Assembly (NCBI GenBank): GCA_947003675.1 | Contig: CAMQPJ010000028.1 | Coordinates: 1-9,786 of the forward strand | Direction of reading: 5' to 3' | Origin: an uncultured Collinsella sp. | Lineage (GTDB): Bacteria > Actinomycetota > Coriobacteriia > Coriobacteriales > Coriobacteriaceae | Length of the DNA stretch: 9,786 nt | Shown here: positions 5,960 to 9,786 of the stretch, piece by piece | Numbering within the stretch: the first letter of the stretch is position 1 | How the letters are laid out: each line of letters starts with the position of its first letter | The notes under the pieces: generated by a model | Database searches by the model: none | What the model saw: only the letters and a program-made list of their open reading frames with translations | Told to the model about the DNA's origin: nothing | Position numbers and translations under genes: made by a program

Positions 5960-6698
5960 GGTATTGCTCGTCATCCACGAGCTCCAACCACTCGTTGGAG
6001 GCCTCCTCGCCCGGAACCTCCACCGCGAGATGGGAGAACCAGCTGTCGGGCGCCGCACCGTGCCAGTGCTTTACGCCCGCGGGAATATTTACTACATCGC
6101 CGGGGCACAGCTCCTGTGCCGGTTTGCCCCATTCCTGGTAAAACCCTCGACCAGCCACGCAGACAAGGATCTGTCCGCCACCGCTTTTGGCGTGATGGGT
6201 GTGCCAGTTGTTGCGGCAGCCGGGCTCAAACGTAACGTTGTAAATGCCGACCTGCTCGGTGGAAAGGGGCGCGAGGTAGCTTTGCCCGATAAAGTACTTC
6301 GCAAATGCGTCGTTGGGGGCACCGATGGGAAAGGCCATCTCGTTTTGATGCTTGGTTCTTGCATCGGCGGCATTGTCATCCGCCCAGACCTCCTTCGCCA
6401 TGCGGAAGGCCGCCCATGCCTTGGGCCAGCCCGCGTAAAACGCCGCGTGCGTAAGGATTTCCGCTATCTCAGCCCTGGTCACGCCATTGTTCTTTGCGGA
6501 CATCAGATGGTATTGGAACGAAGAATCCGTCAGCCCCTGTGCCATCAGGGCCACCACCGTCACCACGCTTCGGTCTCGAAGTGAGAGCTCGTCCTCCCGG
6601 CTCCATACCTCGCCAAACAGCACGTCATCGTTGAGCTGAGCGAATTTAGGGGCAAAGTCCCCCAGGGCATCTCTGCCTGCCGTCTGTTTAATTGCCAT
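5934..6698 (-). CDS. Carboxymuconolactone decarboxylase-like / cupin fusion protein
   Basis: A 254-residue two-domain protein. Residues about 25-110 are a CMD/AhpD-like helical domain (RDRSVVTVVALMAQG at 41-55, then YHLMSAKNNGVTRAEIAE). The CxxC redox pair of AhpD peroxidase relatives is absent, so peroxidase chemistry is unlikely. Residues about 145-230 are a cupin with NWHTHH (164-169), supplying H166 and H168, and H211 in IPAGVKHWHG. Such fusions are widespread and are often placed with oxidoreductases; the reaction is not known to me. The start has AGGAGG nine bases upstream; longer frames to 6827 lack one. It follows the FMN reductase by 61 bases on the same strand and is probably cotranscribed from the MerR-controlled promoter. 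Confidence 0.85.
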   Translation of the reverse strand: MAIKQTAGRDALGDFAPKFAQLNDDVLFGEVWSREDELSLRDRSVVTVVALMAQGLTDSSFQYHLMSAKNNGVTRAEIAEILTHAAFYAGWPKAWAAFRMAKEVWADDNAADARTKHQNEMAFPIGAPNDAFAKYFIGQSYLAPLSTEQVGIYNVTFEPGCRNNWHTHHAKSGGGQILVCVAGRGFYQEWGKPAQELCPGDVVNIPAGVKHWHGAAPDSWFSHLAVEVPGEEASNEWLELVDDEQYLKATDKEA

Positions 6699-6732
6699 GA
6701 TCGATTTCCTCCTGTCGATGGTTTTGAGTACA

Positions 6733-6750
6733 AGCTGCTTTCGCGCAGCT
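6733..6750 (-). other. Stem-loop between the reductase and CMD-cupin genes
   Basis: AGCTGC and GCAGCT pair perfectly around a 6-base loop in the 61-base gap. There is no U-tract, so full termination is unlikely. It may adjust the ratio of the two products or mark RNA processing. Confidence 0.3.
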
Positions 6751-6759
6751 AAGCCGCGC

Positions 6760-7299
6760 CTAGATTTCCATGCCCATTCGTTGCGCCTGCTCCAGAGCAG
6801 GATGCCCGGCGATTTCGCCCACGCCATTCACGCCGCCGGCAAATACCGTTCCGGCAAGCGTGCAACGGGGGAAGCAGTCGACCCATCCCTGCACCGCCTT
6901 CTTCGCGCCGTCGAAGGTCGAGTGCCCACCGTCCGCCGCCGTTGCCAACAGATACGCCTCGGTAAATGCGTAATCGGAACCGAAGAGTGGGTTGGCGCGG
7001 TCCAGCATGGTCTTGAGCTGGCCGCAGACGCTGTAGTAGTAGACGGGCGTTGCAAACACCAACACATCCGCATCGTGCATCTTGGCGGCGATTTCTATGG
7101 CATCGTCCTGGATGACGCAGTACCCCAGCTTTGAGCAGGCAAGGCAGCCCTTACAGAAGCCGAGCTGCTTTTCGCGCAGGTGCACGGTCTCCACGCTGTG
7201 GCCCGCTTCTTGCGCACCTTTGGCGAAGGCATCCGCCAACGTCTCGGAATTGCCATTCTTTCGAGGACTTGAAGAGACTATCAAAACCGTTTTGCTCAT
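6760..7299 (-). CDS. Flavodoxin-like NADPH-dependent FMN reductase
   Basis: A 179-residue flavoprotein of the NADPH-dependent FMN reductase / NAD(P)H dehydrogenase (quinone) group. The FMN phosphate loop SSSPRKNGNS lies at 9-18, a Cys cluster CKGCLAC at 49-55 with C61, and the second flavin loop TPVYYYSVCGQLKTMLDR at 84-101. The CxGCxxC pattern is common in this subgroup and in iron-sulfur flavoproteins; a cluster is possible but not certain. It would use NAD(P)H to reduce quinones, nitro compounds or a protein partner. The start has AAGGGG about nine bases upstream. First gene of the leftward operon with the CMD-cupin, facing a divergent MerR regulator. Confidence 0.88.
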   Translation of the reverse strand: MSKTVLIVSSSPRKNGNSETLADAFAKGAQEAGHSVETVHLREKQLGFCKGCLACSKLGYCVIQDDAIEIAAKMHDADVLVFATPVYYYSVCGQLKTMLDRANPLFGSDYAFTEAYLLATAADGGHSTFDGAKKAVQGWVDCFPRCTLAGTVFAGGVNGVGEIAGHPALEQAQRMGMEI

Positions 7300-7345
7300 T
7301 ACGGAATACCCCTTGAAATCGCGATTTATATTGACGAGAATGAAG

Positions 7346-7373
7346 GTAATACCTAAACCTGACTTTAAGTCAA
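7346..7373 (-). promoter_or_regulatory. Promoter of the reductase/CMD-cupin operon with AdhR-like operator
   Basis: On the minus strand TTGACT (7373-7368), a 16-base spacer and TATTAC (7351-7346) form a promoter. CCTAAAC (7352-7358), four bases, then CTTTAAG (7363-7369) matches the AdhR operator pattern CTTAAAG-N4-CTTTAAG at 12 of 14 positions and sits between the two boxes, where MerR-family activators bind. Control by the adjacent MerR protein is inferred. Note that the spacer is shorter than the 19-20 bases usual for MerR promoters, so the -10 box may lie a few bases further on. Confidence 0.55.
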
Positions 7374-7404
7374 GGGATGAACTCGAGATTTATCCGGAGG
7401 GACC

Positions 7405-7845
7405 ATGTACACAATCGGACAGGTAGCGGAGATGTTCGGTCTGCCCGTTTCCACGCTGCGGTATTACGACAAGCAGGGGCTGTTCCCGGGATTGGAACGG
7501 ACATCCGGCATTCGCCGATTCGGCGATACGGAACTCGAGGCGCTTCGGGTCATCGAATGCCTGAAGAAGGCTGGGATGGAGATCAAGGACATCCGGCTGT
7601 TCATGGAATGGTGTTCGGAGGGCCCATCGACATATCCCAAGCGCAAGGCCATGTTCGAGGAGCGGAAGACCCACATGGAGTCGGAGATCGCGAAGATGAA
7701 CCGCGCGCTGGATATGCTGAGGTTCAAATGCTGGTACTACGAGCAGGCGATCCAAGATGGCAACGAAGATAGAGTGAAGACGCTGATTCCCGACAATTTG
7801 CCAGAAGAAATCAAAGATACCTACGATAACGCCCACGCTCAATAA
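7405..7845 (+). CDS. MerR-family regulator, AdhR/NmlR-like
   Basis: A 146-residue one-component activator. The N-terminal winged helix begins YTIGQVAEMFGLPVSTLRYY (2-21), followed by the wing (RTSGIRRFGD) and a long dimerisation coiled coil (about 80-120). Cysteines are at 52 (VIECLKKAGM), 70 and 109. Cys52 is the residue that AdhR of Bacillus subtilis uses to sense reactive aldehydes, and NmlR relatives have a cysteine in the same helix. There is no C-terminal metal-binding pair as in CueR or ZntR. The start has GGAGGG just upstream. It is divergent from the FMN reductase, and the shared 105-base gap holds an AdhR-like operator, so it probably activates the reductase/CMD-cupin operon under electrophile stress. 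Confidence 0.9.
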   Translation: MYTIGQVAEMFGLPVSTLRYYDKQGLFPGLERTSGIRRFGDTELEALRVIECLKKAGMEIKDIRLFMEWCSEGPSTYPKRKAMFEERKTHMESEIAKMNRALDMLRFKCWYYEQAIQDGNEDRVKTLIPDNLPEEIKDTYDNAHAQ

Positions 7846-7907
7846 TGCCGCCCGATCTCAAGGGAATTCGGCGAGGAGTCCTCTTCGGGTAGTATTGCAA
7901 AAAGAAG

Positions 7908-7933
7908 GCCTCCGAACCAGAAGGTTCGGAGGC
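7908..7933. terminator. Bidirectional intrinsic terminator after merR
   Basis: GCCTCCGAACC (7908-7918) and GGTTCGGAGGC (7923-7933) form a perfect 11-bp stem with an AGAA loop. It is followed by TATTTGATTTTC on the plus strand and by CTTCTTTTTG on the minus strand. It can end merR transcription and any leftward transcript from the ATPase remnant. Confidence 0.9.
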
Positions 7934-8028
7934 TATTTGATTTTCCGCCAGGAGGGCTTCCAAGTGCCGGGACGTTTCCCTCAGCTTTTTCTTATCCGGC
8001 AGAATCCCGCGATATCCCCGTATGACGC

Positions 8029-8187
8029 TCAGAACTCCTGCTCGCCGAGCAGCCACCTCGCGAGATCCAGCACGAGAACACCATCCCGGGTATAGGGTTC
8101 ATGCATCGTGCGGGCGATGAGAACCTTCGGAAACGTATCCCTGACGGACAGCAGCGGCGCGAGCTCCCTCTCGGTTTCGAAACTCGA
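8029..8187 (-). pseudogene. 3' remnant of a DUF4143-type AAA ATPase
   Basis: About 53 codons ending at TGA 8029 read ERELAPLLSVRDTFPKVLIA and then DGVLVLDLARWLLG. This resembles the extreme C-terminus of the large family of AAA-type ATP-binding proteins with DUF4143, in which such an LxxLLxxRDxxPKxxL block precedes a final (V)LDLxxWLLG. The P-loop, winged helix and nuclease-like parts that normally occupy over 350 residues are absent. The frame could start at GTG 8223 but has no ribosome binding site. I infer a deletion that left the promoter-side palindromes joined to the end of the gene. Confidence 0.6.
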
Positions 8188-8252
8188 GATGTTTTTAAGT
8201 TTCGAAACTGAGGGGCGATGCACGTAGGCATATTATCGAGAATTCGAAATTC
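8174..8252. repeat. Cluster of TTTCGAAA-type palindromes
   Basis: GTTTCGAAAC occurs at 8174-8183 and 8199-8208, 25 bases apart; with flanks the two form a larger 12-of-13 inverted repeat on either side of an AT-rich spacer. A related perfect dyad, GAATT-CGA-AATTC, is at 8240-8252. They overlap the start of the ATPase remnant and look like operator sites of the lost promoter region. Confidence 0.5.
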
Positions 8253-8301
8253 CGACCCCAATCACAGCATGCCGGCAGCGAGGTCAATGCGCATTCGCAC
8301 G

Positions 8302-8310
8302 TGCTACAAT
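8302..8310 (+). promoter_or_regulatory. Extended -10 promoter for the yjdF leader
   Basis: TGCTACAAT fits the TGn-TATAAT extended -10 pattern at all but one position. No clear -35 is seen, which extended -10 promoters tolerate. It would start RNA near 8317, giving a leader of about 120 bases. Confidence 0.45.
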
Positions 8311-8316
8311 CCAACC

Positions 8317-8437
8317 ACCAGAGATGAAAACACAGTCCCCGTCGGGTAGTCGTGGGCGTGCGCTAGTCCGCATCAATAACCTGCCTCCTTGGTTGTCCCT
8401 TCTCTGCATGGTCATCTACATAAAGGAGGAACCAACC
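8317..8437 (+). promoter_or_regulatory. Structured yjdF leader, candidate riboswitch
   Basis: The leader closes with a long-range stem CAGAGA (8319-8324) with TCTCTG (8401-8406). Inside are GATG (8323-8326) that can pair with CATC (8371-8374), a GC-rich central region, and the hairpin AACC/GGTT (8378-8381, 8391-8394). The loop of that hairpin carries CCTCCTT (8384-8390), an exact complement of the ribosome binding site AAGGAGG (8423-8429). Two exclusive folds can thus hide or free the site, the logic of a translational riboswitch. In Firmicutes yjdF genes are controlled by the yjdF riboswitch, which responds to azaaromatic compounds. Whether this leader matches that class needs a covariance search; the fit rests on the gene and the folding. 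Confidence 0.5.
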
Positions 8438-8857
8438 ATGCAGATCAGCGTGTCGTCCACCCTGACCGTATATCACGACGGTCAATTCTGGGTCGGGCTG
8501 GCGGAGCACGTCGAGGGCGGAAGGTATGGCGTCGCCCGCATCGTCTTCGGCGCGGAGCCGTCCGATGAGGAGATTCTGCGATTCGTTACAAGCGAATGGG
8601 AAAAGTTCTCGTTCTTCGGCGACAAGGCCACTGAAACAAGCAAGCCCGCGAAGAACCCCAAGCGGCGCGCTCGTGAGGCAGCGAAAGCCCTTAAACGGCC
8701 CGCGGTGAGCACCAAGGCACAACAGGCGCTCGCGGCACAGCGGGAAGCGATGAAGCGGGAGTCGGCTCAAGCAAGAAGTCAGCGTCGTGCGGATGAGGCG
8801 GAGACGCGCTTCGAGCAGCGAAAGTTGAAGCGCAAGCAGAAACATCGCGGGCATTGA
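8438..8857 (+). CDS. yjdF: YjdF-family protein (DUF2992)
   Basis: A 139-residue protein. The N-terminal part is the family signature: LTVYHDGQFWVGLAEHVEGG (9-28), then RIVFGAEPSDEEILRFV (34-50). The C-terminal half is a strongly basic helical region with NPKRRAREAAKAL, VSTKAQQALAAQ and a lysine/arginine-rich tail ending HRGH, as in YjdF of Bacillus and relatives, suggesting nucleic-acid or ribosome contact. The molecular role is unknown; in Firmicutes the gene is induced by azaaromatic compounds through its leader. ATG 8438 follows AAAGGAGG by eight bases; upstream frames to 8324 would cross the leader. It appears to be a single-gene unit. Confidence 0.9.
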   Translation: MQISVSSTLTVYHDGQFWVGLAEHVEGGRYGVARIVFGAEPSDEEILRFVTSEWEKFSFFGDKATETSKPAKNPKRRAREAAKALKRPAVSTKAQQALAAQREAMKRESAQARSQRRADEAETRFEQRKLKRKQKHRGH

Positions 8858-8891
8858 TCGCTATTTGCAGCAAGGCAAACCATATACAGCA

Positions 8892-8923
8892 GCGGCGTCA
8901 GTTCCACTTGAAGCCGACGCCGC
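8892..8923 (+). terminator. Stem-loop after yjdF, possible terminator
   Basis: GCGGCGTC and GACGCCGC form a perfect 8-bp stem with a 16-base loop, 35 bases after the yjdF stop. No U-tract follows, so termination may be Rho-assisted or weak. The rest of the 8858-9017 stretch holds no gene I can support. Confidence 0.45.
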
Positions 8924-9017
8924 GTAGACGCTGATGGTGGCGGCTATGCACGGGCACGGGCGCGCCACCGCGCTTCACAGCTTGTTTCTCAAGTATTTGG
9001 GACGCACACGCGGCGTT

Positions 9018-9041
9018 CAAAAATGCGGAGCGACTCCGCAT
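9018..9041 (-). terminator. Intrinsic terminator of the toxin gene
   Basis: Read on the minus strand, ATGCGGAG-TCG-CTCCGCAT is a perfect 8-bp hairpin followed by five T residues, 24 bases after the toxin stop. A second hairpin (GGCTC/GAGCC, 9042-9057) lies between it and the stop. Confidence 0.85.
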
Positions 9042-9065
9042 GGCTCGAGACTGAGCCGAGGTGCC

Positions 9066-9515
9066 CTATTTCTTGCCTTCCAGCAGGCCCACGATGCGAT
9101 CGATGTCGACGGCGAAGCGGGGCCTCCCCTCGCGCTCATAGAGGTCAAGGTACGCCTGGCACTCGGAGACAATGCGCTTGGTGTTGCCATCGATGATGCG
9201 CTGGAGCGTCTCGTAGTAGGCCGAGCCCTCGGTCCTGAAGCGGCGCTGGTAGGCCTTGGTTATGGGGAACATCTTGATGTAGTGGATGCCGTGGCGGCAG
9301 CCGGGGCGCGTCGTGGGGCGGGGTGGCAACGCAAAGTACTGGTCTTTGGGCACGTTAGGGGCGATGTTGGAACGCAGCGGCACGGCGAAGTCCCTGCGCT
9401 TCCCGCGGAAACGCAGCCTCACCACCACGATGCAGGGACGATTGTGCTTAAGCATGAGCTCGCGGTCGCCATCGACGAGGTCGAAGAAGTCCTGGGAGAT
9501 GGATACGATCTTCAT
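9066..9515 (-). CDS. Type III toxin, ToxN/AbiQ family endoribonuclease
   Basis: A 149-residue protein with the hallmarks of type III toxins (ToxN, CptN, TenpN, AbiQ): a start of beta strand plus FFDLV (10-14), RPCIVVVRLRFRGK (26-39), FAVPLRSNI (43-51) that matches the conserved FAIPLRSN core near the active site, GIHYIKMFPI (76-85), and an amphipathic helical C-terminus (about 98-147). Known members cut RNA and are held inactive by an antitoxin RNA encoded just upstream; many block phage infection. The start at 9515 has GGGGG eight bases upstream. The upstream 150 bases hold a promoter and stable hairpins, and a terminator follows the gene, so this looks like a complete stand-alone locus. Confidence 0.82.
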   Translation of the reverse strand: MKIVSISQDFFDLVDGDRELMLKHNRPCIVVVRLRFRGKRRDFAVPLRSNIAPNVPKDQYFALPPRPTTRPGCRHGIHYIKMFPITKAYQRRFRTEGSAYYETLQRIIDGNTKRIVSECQAYLDLYEREGRPRFAVDIDRIVGLLEGKK

Positions 9516-9539
9516 CGGTTGCGCCCCCTTCATACGAAG

Positions 9540-9659
9540 CGGGGCCCGCATCGCTGCAGGCCCCTACAGGTGGGCGATATTCTACGCCTTGCGGCACCCC
9601 GTCGCCCACGGAGGTTAAACGTACACGTAAGCCGTACTCTGAAAGCCGCGGCTTCCGGC
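9540..9659 (-). ncRNA. Candidate type III antitoxin RNA (non-repeat, highly structured)
   Basis: Upstream of the toxin on its strand, a transcript from about 9659 would contain the palindrome AAGCCGCGGCTT (9643-9654), then a perfect 8-bp stem GTGGGCGA/TCGCCCAC (9602-9609 with 9570-9577) enclosing an inner GTGCC-GCAA-GGCGT hairpin with a GNRA tetraloop (9584-9597), then a 10-bp hairpin (9541-9564; one G-U pair) that could act as the terminator or attenuator usually found between antitoxin and toxin. I find no tandem repeat of the 30-50-base units seen in ToxI, CptI or TenpI. Only an imperfect 13-base duplication (TACGGCTTACGTG, TACGTTTAACCTC) is visible. The role is inferred from position and folding. 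Confidence 0.45.
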
Positions 9660-9665
9660 AAGTAG

Positions 9666-9690
9666 TTTATACCACGAAAGGTCGCTTTCG
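9666..9690 (-). promoter_or_regulatory. Promoter of the toxin locus with an inverted repeat
   Basis: On the minus strand TGG-TATAAA (-10 at 9671-9666) is an extended -10 element. A perfect 6-bp dyad, CGAAAG-CGAC-CTTTCG (9675-9690), lies directly upstream, in the spacer region, where a regulator could act. No consensus -35 is visible. Confidence 0.5.
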
Positions 9691-9734
9691 ATGCGCCTAG
9701 CTCGCAAAATAACACTCGCTGGGCCGTCGCCCCT

Positions 9735-9749
9735 TGATTCTCATTTTCA
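9735..9749. promoter_or_regulatory. Fur-box-like site
   Basis: TGATTCTCATTTTCA (minus strand TGAAAATGAGAATCA) fits the Fur 7-1-7 inverted repeat TGATAAT-n-ATTATCA at 11 of 14 positions. It lies near the right edge, so it more likely controls an iron-related gene beyond the window than the toxin, which has its own promoter. Confidence 0.4.
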
Positions 9750-9770
9750 TTGCAACAGCCTCAGGACTCA

Positions 9771-9786
9771 GCGCAACGCGTTGCGC
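9771..9786. repeat. Perfect 16-bp palindrome at the window edge
   Basis: GCGCAACG followed by CGTTGCGC is a perfect palindrome touching the right edge. With no loop bases it is more like a protein site than a terminator; the context is cut off. Confidence 0.4.

Noticed and set aside
3432..7299. Macrodomain, GcvH-L or lipoate ligase partner for the sirtuins
   Set aside because: Looked for as expected SirTM partners; no ORF in the window carries their motifs.
7811..8056. Minus-strand ORF downstream of the ATPase remnant
   Set aside because: It reads through the bidirectional terminator and overlaps the end of merR; the protein-like part (YRGILPDKKKLRE) matches no family I know.
8934..9665. 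243-residue plus-strand ORF across the toxin locus
   Set aside because: It is the antisense shadow of the ToxN gene and crosses the toxin terminator and the structured RNA; no ribosome binding site or known motif.
1..9786. CRISPR array, insertion sequence, tRNA, rRNA or attachment sites
   Set aside because: I looked for spaced direct repeats, transposase motifs with terminal inverted repeats and cloverleaf patterns and saw none.

Overview
The window is a GC-rich, gene-dense stretch that fits a Gram-positive anaerobe of the Actinomycetota. My best guess is Coriobacteriia (Collinsella/Olsenella-like). This is an inference from an LPATG cell-wall protein, high-GC codon use, strong AGGAGG-type ribosome binding sites, and gene families common in gut anaerobes (class M-like sirtuins, YjdF, ToxN, flavodoxin-like FMN reductases). 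No marker gene fixes the taxon.

Layout. At the left edge (minus strand) is the first 18 codons of a flavodoxin-like NAD(P)H/FMN reductase. After about 320 bp without a convincing gene comes a secreted LPATG surface protein (376-1296, +). A small Cys/His-rich minus-strand ORF follows; its well-placed start at 1802 is one base out of frame with its body. Next is an HxlR repressor (-) divergent from a single-domain cupin (+), with a clear dyad operator between them. The cupin meets a TetR repressor (-) end to end. TetR is divergent from a three-gene operon (+) of class M-like sirtuins, the middle one shrunken and lacking its zinc ribbon. The operon converges on an FMN reductase / carboxymuconolactone decarboxylase-cupin pair (-), which is divergent from a MerR regulator (+) of the AdhR/NmlR type with Cys52 and an AdhR-like operator.

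Downstream lie a strong bidirectional terminator, the 3' remnant of an AAA ATPase of the DUF4143 type joined to palindromic TTTCGAAA elements, a YjdF-family gene behind a structured leader that can mask its ribosome binding site, and a minus-strand type III toxin of the ToxN/AbiQ family with its own promoter, structured upstream RNA and terminator. A Fur-box-like sequence and a 16-bp perfect palindrome close the window.

How the genes may work together (inference): the centre reads as three sensor-effector cassettes (HxlR-cupin, TetR-sirtuins, MerR-reductase/CMD-cupin), two of them built on regulators known to sense electrophiles or oxidants through cysteine. Together with the second reductase at the left edge this suggests a redox/electrophile-response island, with NAD-consuming sirtuins as one output. 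The most novel points are the sirtuin triplet, with a probable non-catalytic middle member and no visible macrodomain or GcvH-L partner, and the ToxN locus, whose upstream RNA is strongly folded but shows none of the tandem repeats usual for type III antitoxins.
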